A stretch of DNA of 64,000 nucleotides from Acetatifactor muris (GCF_024623325.1 NZ_JANJZD010000011.1:62001-126000), one strand, 5' to 3'; counted from the first letter of the stretch, positions 18,692 to 27,393 are shown. A program made the numbers and translations. Notes: generated by a model not told the origin, from the sequence alone.

Positions 18692-19655
18692 AGTGAGTTT
18701 CCCGCTCTGTCTGACTGTTGTCAATTTTCACATTCATCACAAGCCCCTGGGCATAATCTCCGAACTTTTCTCCGAAGAGATTCATTCCCCCCACATGGGC
18801 CGCATCAGGCTGAACTCCCAGCTTAAAGCTGATATAGTTGCCTTCCCGCAGGCAGAGCGTGTCCAGGTTTTTCTCTGAACACTTCACATCATTTTCATAG
18901 CATCCAAGCTGGTTGACCTTAATCGTCTTGTATTCTCCGTACTGTGTCATGGAATCTCCCCACCACTCCGGATTCAGCCGCCCTCTTCTGCCGCCGAAAT
19001 CCCCTTTGGAATGAATGGTGGTTACTTCCTGTCCGTTCACCCATACGGTAATATCCGACGGCCAGTCATTCTGATAGCCCGGTGCCTCTGAGCAGATTTC
19101 AAAGGAAAAAGCCACCTCCCTGATTATGGCGTTCTTCATCAGGTATGTCGGAAAACGATATTCCAGATATCCCGTGTTAAACCAGAGAAGCTGTGCCTCA
19201 TGCCTGTCATGACAGTAAAAGCTGGAGACAAAATCCTCTACACCCAGGTATCCCTTTTCACTGATAATCCCGCAGTTGCCCGCTATTTCACAATCAAAAT
19301 AATTGCCCACAGGCATGGGAAACTGCAGCACTTTTCCGTCCGCATGATCTGCTTTATGCCGGAATGCGTCAAAATAGATGTCTTCAAATGCCATACCGCA
19401 CACCTTCTGTGCGCCGCGCACTCCCGGCTTTTCCACCAGCGATATCATGCCCGCCTCCTCCAGCACCTTCACATGCAGCGCCGCGGAGGAAGCAGGCAGT
19501 CCCACCGCAGCCGCGATTTCACTGATATTGGCCGAATGTTCTATCAGCAGCTTTAAAATCTCCAGCCGCACCTCCGAAGACAGCGCCTTACCTACCAGCG
19601 CTGTCTTCTCCGGCTTCGTTAAATCAAGTGTAATTCTCTTCTTGCTTGCCTTCAC
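18690..19655 (-). CDS. ArsR-type HTH regulator with a C-terminal carbohydrate-sensing-like domain (copy 2)
   Basis: About 321 aa. I place the start at the GTG at 19655 (VKASKKRITLDL), with AGGGGG just upstream and 17 bp after the dipeptidase stop. A longer reading to an ATG would overlap that gene and has no homology to copy 1. The winged helix shows ALSSEVRLEILKLLIEH and ASSAALHVKVLEEAGMISL. The C-terminal domain matches copy 1 closely (GDFGGRRGRLNPEWW, TQYGEYKTIKV, NLFGEKFGDYAQG). It is tail to tail with copy 1. Being directly behind the M19 dipeptidase gene, it may be co-transcribed with it. Target unknown. Confidence 0.82.
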   Translation of the reverse strand: MKASKKRITLDLTKPEKTALVGKALSSEVRLEILKLLIEHSANISEIAAAVGLPASSAALHVKVLEEAGMISLVEKPGVRGAQKVCGMAFEDIYFDAFRHKADHADGKVLQFPMPVGNYFDCEIAGNCGIISEKGYLGVEDFVSSFYCHDRHEAQLLWFNTGYLEYRFPTYLMKNAIIREVAFSFEICSEAPGYQNDWPSDITVWVNGQEVTTIHSKGDFGGRRGRLNPEWWGDSMTQYGEYKTIKVNQLGCYENDVKCSEKNLDTLCLREGNYISFKLGVQPDAAHVGGMNLFGEKFGDYAQGLVMNVKIDNSQTERETH

Positions 19656-19671
19656 AATTCCCCCTGCCTTC

Positions 19672-20763
19672 TCATAACGTATCCCGATATACCCGCAGCA
19701 CATTCCGCCAGAAAATCTTCTCTGCCTGGTCCTCGGAGAATCCGGCTGCACAGAGAGCACTCCACAGTCTGTCCATGCTCTGGGCCCCCGGCAGCTCTTC
19801 GTGAGTGTCAATGCCGTCAAAATCGCTTCCAAGCCCCAGCACTTCGATTCCGCCCACAGAAACAATATGCTTCGCATGGCGTACCACCGCCGCTATGGTT
19901 CCCGGATTTCTCTCTCCCAGAGGCTTCTCCTCCAGAAAATCCGCACAGAAATTCAGTCCCATGACGCCGCCCCGCTCAGAGAGCTTCCGAATCATGTCAT
20001 CTGTCATATTCCGCACACAGGGACATACGGCTCTGGCATTGGAGTGGCTGGCCACAAAAGGCTTCCCGGTCGCTTCCAGCACATCATAAAATCCGGCATC
20101 GGAGAGATGAGACACGTCGGGAATCATCCCCAGCTTCTCCATCTCCGCCACCATTTCCCTGCCCTTCTCAGTCAGTCCGCCGGTCAGATCAGGCGTGTGA
20201 TAATAGCCTGCAAAGGCAGCTTCCGCCGCCTGTCTTTTCTCCTCTCTCTCCTGTGCAGAGACATGAGAATCACAGTTCTTCCAGGCTTCCATTACCGATT
20301 TCACCTTTTCCGCATACCGGGAAGAATTCAGATTGGGATGGCCGATTTCATTGTCAAAATTCCAGGTAAGCGTCATCATGCGGACGCCCATCTGATACAA
20401 TTCCCTGAGCTTCTCCGGCTCTCCTTTACATACGCCGCCCTCTTCCACCGTGAGCAGAGACGACAGCCTTCCCTCCGCTTCGTTCTTCTGAATATCGGAA
20501 AAGCAAAGTACCGGCGCCAGAATGTCCCTGTTTTGCTCCAGCTCTTCCTGATAAAGCCGGTACAGGCTGCACACCTGCTCCCAGGGGTCGGAGACGCTCT
20601 TCAGAGGGACAAACAAAGCAAAATTCTGGATCAGATATCTGCTTTCCTTCATCCGCAGCAAATCAATATGACGGTTGTTCTGCCGGAGTCCCTCCGGCTC
20701 TCCCTGCTCCTTCAGAGCAAGCAGTCCGCTGATGGTATCACAGTGCATGTCAATTACTTTCAT
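19672..20763 (-). CDS. Membrane dipeptidase-like protein (peptidase M19)
   Basis: About 363 aa. The ATG at 20763 is 10 bases from AGGAGG; a TTG two codons upstream is an alternative start. It has the TIM-barrel metallopeptidase signatures of the renal dipeptidase family: VIDMHCDT (metal-binding His-x-Asp), a TVEEGG segment with the bridging Glu, PDVSHLSDAGFYDV and VASHSNARAVCP (metal His residues), and GLGSDFDGID. Members cleave dipeptides, including D-amino-acid-containing ones. There is no signal peptide, so it is probably cytosolic. It follows the uracil/xanthine permease gene by about 30 bp and may be co-transcribed with it. Confidence 0.93.
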   Translation of the reverse strand: MKVIDMHCDTISGLLALKEQGEPEGLRQNNRHIDLLRMKESRYLIQNFALFVPLKSVSDPWEQVCSLYRLYQEELEQNRDILAPVLCFSDIQKNEAEGRLSSLLTVEEGGVCKGEPEKLRELYQMGVRMMTLTWNFDNEIGHPNLNSSRYAEKVKSVMEAWKNCDSHVSAQEREEKRQAAEAAFAGYYHTPDLTGGLTEKGREMVAEMEKLGMIPDVSHLSDAGFYDVLEATGKPFVASHSNARAVCPCVRNMTDDMIRKLSERGGVMGLNFCADFLEEKPLGERNPGTIAAVVRHAKHIVSVGGIEVLGLGSDFDGIDTHEELPGAQSMDRLWSALCAAGFSEDQAEKIFWRNVLRVYRDTL

Positions 20764-20793
20764 AGACAAATGGCCTCCTGATTTAGTCCCCCT

Positions 20794-22197
20794 TTACTTA
20801 TCCGAGCGGCCGCGTACGGCGAAGTCTACTCCTGTGTGTTTCGGGTTGTCATCATCAAAGTTATAATCCTTTCCCGGCAGCACGGCATTCAGAATAATTC
20901 CTGTCAAAGCACCCACAGCGATGCCGGAAAACCGGATGGTCAGTTCTCCCACAGAGAAAGCCACCGCACCCGCCGCGCTATAGTTGATGCCGATGGACAG
21001 CACCAGTATCAGGGCGGCAATAATCACATTGCGGCTCTTCGCAAAGTCCACCTGCGTCTCCACAATATTGCGGACTCCCACTGCGGAAATCATGCCGTAA
21101 AGCACCAGGGACACGCCGCCGCAGGTAGCAGTGGGCATACATCCGATAACAGCGGCAAACTTCGGCGAAAAGGAGAACAAAATGGCGAACAGCGCCGCCA
21201 TCCGGATGACCAGCGGATCGAACACCTTTGTCAGAGCCAGTACACCTGTGTTCTCACCGTAGGTAGTATTGGCCGGCGCGCCGAACATGGCTGCCATAAT
21301 GGTTGCAAGTCCGTCACCCAGAAGTGTTCTGTGCAGTCCCGGATCCTTTATATAATTTTTCCCTACTGTAGATGATATGGCGGAAACGTCTCCGATATGC
21401 TCCACAATGGTAGCCAGTGCAATGGGCACAATGGTAATGACAGAGGTGATCAGCAGGGATACATTCCCGTCAGACAACGCCCAGAATGCCGTCCTGTTCC
21501 AGTGAACGGGGAACCCGATCCACGCCGCTTCCTTCACAGCAGTGAAATCAACCCTGTTCAGTACCGCTGCCAGCGCATAAGAGCCGATGACGCCGATAAT
21601 AATGGGGACAATCTTCACCATTCCCTTACCCCAGATATTGCAGATAATCACCAGTGCAATGGCCACCACAGCAATCAGCCAGTCTGCTGAGCAGTTGTCA
21701 ATGGCCGACTGAGAAAGTGTCAGGCCGATGGCAATGATAATAGGCCCTGTGACAATAGGAGGGAAAAAACGCATCACCTTGCCGGTACCGAATATTTTAA
21801 TCAAAAGGGAAAGCAGAAGATATACCAGACCCGCACAGGCCACACCGAAGCAGGCGTACGGAAGAAGCGTCGAATTGTCCATGGCATTTCCGGATGCGTC
21901 CGCCATGGGAGCAATTGCCGCATAGCCGCCCAGAAAAGCAAAAGAAGAACCAAGGAATGCGGGTACTTTTCCTTTGGTCAGTAAATGGAACAGCAGGGTA
22001 CCCAGACCCGCGAATAATAATGTGGTGGATACGTCAAGACCGGTCAGCATGGGTACCAGTATGGTGGCGCCGAACATGGCGAACATATGCTGTATTCCCA
22101 GTACAATGACCTTAGGTGCCCCCAGACTTTTCGCATCATAAATCGGAGTATCACCGATACTCTTTCCGCCGGGAGCGGTTTTCATTTCTCTGCTCAT
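20794..22197 (-). CDS. Uracil/xanthine permease (NCS2/UraA family)
   Basis: 467 aa integral membrane protein with about 12-14 helices. UraA-type signatures include LGIQHMFAMFGATILVP, GAPANTTYGENTGVLALTKV (the conserved substrate-site region) and CGGVSLVLYGMISAVGVRN. It probably imports uracil by proton symport; xanthine cannot be excluded. AGGAGG lies 9 bases before the start. The 196-bp upstream region contains a strong hairpin (22321-22357) but no complete attenuator that I can identify. Confidence 0.93.
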   Translation of the reverse strand: MSREMKTAPGGKSIGDTPIYDAKSLGAPKVIVLGIQHMFAMFGATILVPMLTGLDVSTTLLFAGLGTLLFHLLTKGKVPAFLGSSFAFLGGYAAIAPMADASGNAMDNSTLLPYACFGVACAGLVYLLLSLLIKIFGTGKVMRFFPPIVTGPIIIAIGLTLSQSAIDNCSADWLIAVVAIALVIICNIWGKGMVKIVPIIIGVIGSYALAAVLNRVDFTAVKEAAWIGFPVHWNRTAFWALSDGNVSLLITSVITIVPIALATIVEHIGDVSAISSTVGKNYIKDPGLHRTLLGDGLATIMAAMFGAPANTTYGENTGVLALTKVFDPLVIRMAALFAILFSFSPKFAAVIGCMPTATCGGVSLVLYGMISAVGVRNIVETQVDFAKSRNVIIAALILVLSIGINYSAAGAVAFSVGELTIRFSGIAVGALTGIILNAVLPGKDYNFDDDNPKHTGVDFAVRGRSDK

Positions 22198-22320
22198 GAA
22201 CTCTTCCTCCTGAATTGTTTACAGTCGCAATTTCCGCACTTTTGTCCACACGACTGTCCTGTCTGTCAGATGGCTTCCATAATCTGCCAATGGCTTCCCC
22301 CTCTGACGCCGTTTGCAGTG

Positions 22321-22357
22321 AACAGTTCAGCCGGTCTCTCCGACCCGCTGAACTGTT
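22321..22357 (-). other. Strong hairpin in the leader of the uracil permease gene
   Basis: An 11-bp perfect stem (AACAGTTCAGC / GCTGAACTGTT) with one internal mismatch, a further 4-bp stem and, on the transcribed strand, a GGAGA loop. It lies about 125 bp before the start codon. No U-run follows, so it is not a simple terminator. It could be part of a pyrimidine-dependent leader, but I do not recognise a full PyrR site. Confidence 0.5.
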
Positions 22358-22393
22358 ATCCACAGACTATGATAATGTCTCGTCACCCAACAG

Positions 22394-23533
22394 TCAAGAA
22401 GATATTGCATGAGACTTCAAATAATCTTTCCAGATTTCGATATATTTCGCTTTCAGATGTACGCCGTCAAAGGTATAATCGGGTATCATTCCCCCTGTCT
22501 CGTCACAGATCAGCGGATTCACGTCCAGATAGAAAATTGTCTCGTTGTCGGCAAGCTGTGCGATTCCCTCATTTCTGGCGTCAATTCCCTCATTATTAAT
22601 GTAATCCCCCTGTGCAGACCGCTCCGATGTCACCCTGATAATTCCCTGCAGGTAGATGATTGCATCCGGCTGCAGCTCCCGCAGATGTGCCACCGCTCCC
22701 TGGTATGCCTCCAGAAAGCTCTCTACTGTGCCTGTTCCCATCTCATTGATGCCGATCATGAGATAAATTTTGGCAAAAGCATTCTGCTGCAGCGCTTCCT
22801 CCACACTTATCTTCCTTTTTTCACCGGGCACGGACACAATTTCGGAATCAAACATCTTATATACCGTCAGTCCTGTAGAGGCGTAAAAGGCAGCCGTCTC
22901 TTCCAGTCCGCCGTACTCAAACATGCCCACAGTTCTGGAATCTCCGATAAACACGGCATCCGAAAAATAATCATCCTCCACAGCCATATACACCGGCTCA
23001 CTGCTTTCCGACGGTTCCTCCGGCATTCCGCCTGCGGAAGGTTCTGTCCCTGCCCCGTTCTCATTGGAAGCTCCCGTTCCTTCTCCTGTCTCTCCGCCCG
23101 AAGGAAGTCCATTGCTTCCATCTGCGGTGCCTTCCCCGGCAGCTTCTCCCTCCGTCGGGCCAAAACCTTCCTCCCCGGGCAGATGACTGCCCTCCTCGCC
23201 CACAACGGACGGGCCTTCCCCCGGGTTCTGCGCCGGATCGCTGTCCGGTACATCCCCTGTACCGGGGACATTCCCGCTTTCTCCTGCCCCGGAACTGGTA
23301 TCCTCTCCGGCAGCCGCTCCCTCCTGCCCGCCGGCACTGTTCTCCGAGCCGCCTCCCTCTGTGATTCCTCCGCCGGCTGCGAACAGATTCCCCAGCCCGG
23401 AATCCTCATACCAGCTCTGAATCCGCATAAGCGGCTTCGCATATACCTGCCAGTTATCCACACTGTTCAGATACACCGCACCTGTGCCCACAAGCATAAT
23501 CATATAAGACCACTTTTTCAGCCATTTTATCAT
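22394..23533 (-). CDS. Membrane-anchored SGNH/GDSL-type hydrolase with a long Gly/Glu/Ser linker
   Basis: 379 aa. An N-terminal membrane anchor (residues ~8-25) is followed by a low-complexity linker (about 54-182) made mostly of Gly, Glu, Ser, Ala and Pro. The SGNH domain follows: block I VFIGDSRTVGMF (Ser199), GINEMG in the middle and a C-terminal Asp-x-x-His (DGVHL). The domain should sit outside the cell at a distance from the membrane. It lies 36 bp after an MBOAT gene, a pairing typical of O-acetylation of cell-wall polymers: MBOAT moves the acetyl group across the membrane and the SGNH protein transfers it. The substrate is unknown. Confidence 0.87.
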   Translation of the reverse strand: MIKWLKKWSYMIMLVGTGAVYLNSVDNWQVYAKPLMRIQSWYEDSGLGNLFAAGGGITEGGGSENSAGGQEGAAAGEDTSSGAGESGNVPGTGDVPDSDPAQNPGEGPSVVGEEGSHLPGEEGFGPTEGEAAGEGTADGSNGLPSGGETGEGTGASNENGAGTEPSAGGMPEEPSESSEPVYMAVEDDYFSDAVFIGDSRTVGMFEYGGLEETAAFYASTGLTVYKMFDSEIVSVPGEKRKISVEEALQQNAFAKIYLMIGINEMGTGTVESFLEAYQGAVAHLRELQPDAIIYLQGIIRVTSERSAQGDYINNEGIDARNEGIAQLADNETIFYLDVNPLICDETGGMIPDYTFDGVHLKAKYIEIWKDYLKSHAISS

Positions 23534-23569
23534 TCAAAACACATCTCACTTTCACGATGTCTCAATCCG

Positions 23570-24961
23570 TCAGAAATCCCGATACATAAACGGATTCTGC
23601 CCCTCTCTCTGCAGTCTCCAGACACACCACCAGAAAAGCAGAACCAGGAAAACCATTCCCGGCAAAGTGTCCTTAAACCGTCGGAACAGCTTCTGTACCG
23701 CCGCCGTACAGGCAAAGCCTCCCACGGCAAACAGCCATCCATAATTCGTCAGCGCCTTCAGCCAGTCCCCCGCGCTGACCCGTATGCCGTCAACCACATG
23801 GAACATCCTTCCCAGAAAAATCTGGAGCTGATTGATGTCCGTGACGGCAAAGCAAATCCAGGTCACAGGAATAAATGCCCACAGATAAAGAAAAGCAAGC
23901 AGCTTCCCGGGCCCCTTCTCCAGGTACTTCCACACACCCAGACGATTCAGCTGTCTCTCCAGCACAATCGCCAGCCAAAGCAGCATTCCCCAAATCAGAA
24001 AATTTGCCGTACCTCCATGCCAGATTGCCGTCAGAAACCAGACTGCCAGCAGATTACAGACAGTCCGGAATTCTCCTCTGCGGTTACCGCCCAGAGGAAT
24101 ATACACATAGTTACAGAACCATCTGCCCAGGGTTATATGCCATCTCCGATAAAATTCTCTCACAGAGCCTGCCATATACGGCGTGCGGAAATTTTCCGGC
24201 AGTTCAAACCCCAGCATCTTCCCCAGGCCTCTGGCCATCAGCGAATAACCGTAAAAGTCAAAGTAAATCTTCAGAGAGTAGGCAACCGCCGCCAGCCACG
24301 CCAGCGGAGTAGAGATACTCTCAAATCCGGTTACCTGCACTTCCTGCCAGAGCAGCCCGATTCTGTCTGCCAGCATCACCTTTGCCGCCAGTCCCATGGT
24401 AAAGACTTTCAATCCCTCCTGCACACCGGGAACCGTGAACTTACGCCTGTGCAGCGCCGTCTCTACCTCGCTGTAGTAGACAATGGGCCCCGAGAGCAGA
24501 CGTGGGAACATGGTAATATAAGTGGCAAATACCACAAAGGAGGGTTCCCCCTTCCGGCCGCTGCGGTACAGATCAATCAAATAAGATAAAAGCTGAAACG
24601 TATAAAAGCTGATTCCCAGCGGAAGACCTCTTTCCCCCAGTCCGCCTTTAAAAAATGCCAACGGCATCAGGTTCAGCATAATCGCCGTAATCAACAGCAA
24701 TCTGCGTCTTCTTTCCAATCTTTTATTTCTTTTCTTATTTTTTCCCTTTAGTCTTTCTCTTCGCCCCAGATGCAGACTGATAAAATAATTGACCACCACG
24801 GATATCATGAGGATCAACAGAGACCGCGGTTCTCCCAGCGCATAGAAAACAAGACTCCCTGACAGGAGTGTCATGTTTTTCATTTTATCCGGGGTCAGTG
24901 CATATGCCAGCAAAAAAAGCGGAAGAAAAAAGAGTAAGAATTCTATACTGCTGAATACCAA
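23570..24961 (-). CDS. MBOAT family O-acyltransferase (AlgI/DltB-like)
   Basis: 463 aa polytopic membrane protein. The N-terminus VFSSIEFLLFFLPLFLLAY is canonical for the family, which supports the TTG start at 24961 although its ribosome binding site is weak. Catalytic-type His in AIWHGGTANFLIWG; LPLGISFYTFQLLSYLIDLYR, RLLSGPIVYYSE and REFYRRWHITLGRWF are typical AlgI segments. It probably transfers acyl groups from a cytosolic donor to an extracellular acceptor, together with the SGNH protein encoded 36 bp downstream. The upstream 230-bp gap shows only promoter-like AT-rich sequence. Confidence 0.92.
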   Translation of the reverse strand: MVFSSIEFLLFFLPLFLLAYALTPDKMKNMTLLSGSLVFYALGEPRSLLILMISVVVNYFISLHLGRRERLKGKNKKRNKRLERRRRLLLITAIMLNLMPLAFFKGGLGERGLPLGISFYTFQLLSYLIDLYRSGRKGEPSFVVFATYITMFPRLLSGPIVYYSEVETALHRRKFTVPGVQEGLKVFTMGLAAKVMLADRIGLLWQEVQVTGFESISTPLAWLAAVAYSLKIYFDFYGYSLMARGLGKMLGFELPENFRTPYMAGSVREFYRRWHITLGRWFCNYVYIPLGGNRRGEFRTVCNLLAVWFLTAIWHGGTANFLIWGMLLWLAIVLERQLNRLGVWKYLEKGPGKLLAFLYLWAFIPVTWICFAVTDINQLQIFLGRMFHVVDGIRVSAGDWLKALTNYGWLFAVGGFACTAAVQKLFRRFKDTLPGMVFLVLLFWWCVWRLQREGQNPFMYRDF

Positions 24962-25191
24962 GAATTATCACATCTTTCGTAACTTCATTACTACTATATT
25001 ATCCTTCCTCACACCACTTTTCAACTTAAAAAAAATTAATTTAAAAAAGCGACTTGTCACAAAAATGTAGCAATTATGTAAAAACTGTTGTAAACTGATG
25101 GAAGAGACCATGAGTCTGTGCGGCAAAGGTACAGAAAGAGACCCGCACACAATGGTAAAGCGAATTATTATTCACAATAGAAAGGATTTTT

Positions 25192-25950
25192 ATGAAAGAA
25201 CAATTATACACCATCCCCTTAAATGACGCCGTCAATGCAGGTGACGAATGTCCCTTTTGCTTTATTGAGAGAAATGTGGAGCAGGACCTGCTGGACTTTG
25301 TGCTGGGCAGCGGTTCCTCCTACATGGAAGCCGACATCCGTGAGATGACGGATAAGGCAGGTTTCTGCAGACAGCATTTCCAGAAAATGTTCGATTACGG
25401 CAATACCCTGGGCAACGCCTGGATTCTGAAAACCCACTATCAGAAAATCATCAGTGAGATGAAAAATGAGTTCTCCCATTTCCGCCCCGGCAAATCCTCC
25501 TTTAAGGATAAATTCCGCAAGGCGGCAGAAGGCGGCAATGCCATCGGCATGTGGGTAAAGGAGAAAGAAAATTCCTGTTACATATGCAGTCATTTCGCCG
25601 ACACCTACACCCGGTACATGGATACCTTTTTCTATCTGTGGAAGCAGGACGAAGAATTCCGGAAAAAAATCGAAAACGGGAAAGGCTTCTGCCTCCATCA
25701 CTTCGGAGACTTGTGCGAAGCGTCTGACAGCAGACTGTCAAACAGTGAAAAAGACAGCTTTTATCACACCATGTTCCCCCTGATGGAGAACAACATGGCA
25801 CGTCTGGCGGAAGATGTGGCCTGGATGGTGGAAAAATTCGATTACCGCAACAAAGACGCCGACTGGAAGAACTCCAGAGACGCCATCCAGCGCGGCATGC
25901 AGAAACTAAAGGGCGGCTATCCGGCGGACGGCCCTTACAAGCCCAAATAA
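25192..25950 (+). CDS. DUF6062-like Cys/His-rich protein
   Basis: 252 aa soluble protein of unknown function, matching what I know as DUF6062 in Clostridia. It carries four Cys/His clusters: CPFC near residue 20, GFCRQH, CYICSH in the middle and GFCLHH. The two halves each contain one CxxC and one FCxxH, which suggests a duplicated zinc-binding unit; this is inference. The start is fixed by GAAAGGA about 6 bases upstream. A possible promoter (TTGTCA-17-TGTAAA) lies about 100 bp upstream. It converges on the TetR gene. Confidence 0.72.
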   Translation: MKEQLYTIPLNDAVNAGDECPFCFIERNVEQDLLDFVLGSGSSYMEADIREMTDKAGFCRQHFQKMFDYGNTLGNAWILKTHYQKIISEMKNEFSHFRPGKSSFKDKFRKAAEGGNAIGMWVKEKENSCYICSHFADTYTRYMDTFFYLWKQDEEFRKKIENGKGFCLHHFGDLCEASDSRLSNSEKDSFYHTMFPLMENNMARLAEDVAWMVEKFDYRNKDADWKNSRDAIQRGMQKLKGGYPADGPYKPK

Positions 25951-25975
25951 ACCACCGGCATTCCCTCTGAAATCG

Positions 25976-26015
25976 TTCCCAATGAGAATTCATCACACAG
26001 GATTCTCATCGGGAA
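25976..26015. terminator. Hairpin between the convergent DUF6062 and tetR genes
   Basis: 14-bp arms with one mismatch (25976-25989 and 26002-26015). The right arm lies within the last codons of the TetR gene. No strong U-run follows. Confidence 0.4.
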
Positions 26016-26628
26016 TGAAGGAACCTGTTTCATATATCATATTCCGAATCATGTCCAGATAACCGCAGATTTCCTCGTACAGCATTTCCGGCTGAAAGGA
26101 AGCGTCCTGGAATCGCTCTGCCAGCAGTCCCTTGACGGTAAAGTCCAGCATCTTCCGCAGCTTTTCGCCGTCCACGCCCCCGGGCAGCGCATCGTAATCA
26201 ATCTGATTCCCGATTGTGGCATAAGTCTCTGCCAGGTCGCTGCGTTTCTCCTCCACAGACAAAAGCGCCTCACAGGAGTCCTCCCACTGAGAACGATTCA
26301 GAAACTGCTGCATATAAGGATAGCCCTTCATGGCCCGCATCCTGGCATATTCGATTTGTTTCATGACAGTGAAAAGGTCCTTCTCACCGGCATTTACAGT
26401 GGACCGCAGTTCCAGGTTCATATACCTGACGCTGTAATCATAGACAAAGCGATAAGCACCCAGCTTACTGCCGAAATAATGAAACAGAAGTCCCTTGCTG
26501 ACGGCGGCTTCTCTGACAATGTCGTCCGTACTGCCATGGCGGTAGCCCTGAAGCGCAAATACCTTCAGCGCGGCGTTAATCATTCTGTCCTGCTTTTCTT
26601 TTTTCAGATCAAAAAACTTACTGTTCAT
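25993..26628 (-). CDS. TetR/AcrR family transcriptional regulator
   Basis: 211 aa. The N-terminal ~50 residues form the TetR HTH (KQDRMINAALKVFALQGYR, then VSKGLLFHYFGSK). The C-terminal helical domain is of the ligand-binding type. A perfect 11-bp inverted repeat at 26660-26688, just upstream of the start, overlaps two minus-strand TATAAT-like sequences and is a likely autoregulatory operator. CAGGAG lies before the ATG. The regulated function is not evident, as no efflux pump is adjacent. Confidence 0.92.
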   Translation of the reverse strand: MNSKFFDLKKEKQDRMINAALKVFALQGYRHGSTDDIVREAAVSKGLLFHYFGSKLGAYRFVYDYSVRYMNLELRSTVNAGEKDLFTVMKQIEYARMRAMKGYPYMQQFLNRSQWEDSCEALLSVEEKRSDLAETYATIGNQIDYDALPGGVDGEKLRKMLDFTVKGLLAERFQDASFQPEMLYEEICGYLDMIRNMIYETGSFIPDENPV

Positions 26629-26659
26629 TTCCGGTGCTCCTGATTATGATAAAATCATT

Positions 26660-26688
26660 ATACCATGATTATAGTTCAATCATGGTAT
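26660..26688. promoter_or_regulatory. Candidate TetR operator
   Basis: ATACCATGATT, 7 bases, AATCATGGTAT: perfect 11-bp arms, centred about 45 bp upstream of the tetR start codon and overlapping TATAAT sequences on the minus strand. Confidence 0.55.
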
Positions 26689-26729
26689 GGATGGCCATTC
26701 GGCCGCTTCATGCCGGGCATATGTGCATA

Positions 26730-26876
26730 TTATACCATGTGCGCAGAAAAGGAAGCGCCCCGAAGGGGCATTTACTTTTCAAGCCATGGACTTCCAGGTA
26801 TAATGCATCACGCAGTGATGGCAAGTCAGCGCAGGCTGACTTGTATTCTGCGAATGCAGAATCATTATACCATACT
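26730..26876. repeat. Array of four consecutive short hairpins flanked by ATTATACCAT
   Basis: Four perfect stem-loops occur in a row: GCCCC-GAA-GGGGC (26757-26769), CATCAC-GCA-GTGATG (26806-26820), CAAGTCAGC-GCAG-GCTGACTTG (26822-26843) and ATTCTGC-GAAT-GCAGAAT (26845-26862). The decamer ATTATACCAT or close variants flank the array. It could be a REP-like or MITE-like element, or a structured RNA. It fills most of the 369-bp gap between tetR and the next gene. Confidence 0.6.
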
Positions 26877-26997
26877 CCCTCCCCTCCGGGGAATGAAATC
26901 CTAAAATTTTTCATAAATTTGTGTATATTCCCTTTTCAATTCTGCAAAATAGTATTAATATTAATTGGTATAAACAACCAATTGAAAGGAGTTACCT

Positions 26998-27360
26998 ATG
27001 GCCAGAAAATTTGGAAAATTTCTACTCTTTACCGCTGCAGTGGGTTCTGCTGCCGCCGCTGTTTATTACTTTATGAAAAAGGAATCTGCAAAGGAAATCG
27101 TCGACGAAGATTATGATGATTTCAGCGATGATTCCGAAGCGGAATCCGAAAGCTCCCGCAGCTATGTCTCACTGAATCCGGAAGACGCCTCCGCAGAATC
27201 TGCTGATGAGAAAGAGGAGGTTCCTGAAAAGCAGGAGAGCTCCTTTACCCCGTTGTCAGAGCAGGTGGCACAGAGCACGGATAAGAACGAAGAAAGTGTG
27301 GAAGAATTTTTTGACGAAGAAGACAGTTCCGACGAGGAACCGCCCATCAATGATAACTGA
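26998..27360 (+). CDS. Small membrane-anchored acidic protein, function unknown
   Basis: 120 aa. A basic N-terminus (ARKFGKF) precedes one membrane helix (about residues 8-25). The rest is very acidic and disordered-looking (DEDYDDFSDDSEAESE, then a Glu/Ser-rich tail ending FDEEDSSDEEPPINDN). AAAGGAG precedes the ATG. A terminator hairpin follows the stop codon. I recognise no family. The topology (short basic inside, acidic outside, or the reverse) cannot be set from sequence. Confidence 0.75.
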   Translation: MARKFGKFLLFTAAVGSAAAAVYYFMKKESAKEIVDEDYDDFSDDSEAESESSRSYVSLNPEDASAESADEKEEVPEKQESSFTPLSEQVAQSTDKNEESVEEFFDEEDSSDEEPPINDN

Positions 27361-27393
27361 GAAGAGCCGCTGAACAGCGGCCCTTCTGCTTTT
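27361..27393 (+). terminator. Terminator of the small acidic protein gene
   Basis: GCCGCT-GAAC-AGCGGC extended by GAAG/CTTC, followed by TGCTTTT, directly after the stop codon. Confidence 0.75.

Noticed and set aside
6736..20763. Genomic island carrying sugar genes
   Set aside because: No integrase, attachment repeats or tRNA boundary was found, and tyrS lies in the middle, so transfer as a unit is not supported.
22409..24589. 726-codon frame antisense to the MBOAT and SGNH genes
   Set aside because: It covers two genes with clear family motifs on the other strand, and its own translation shows no recognisable domain.
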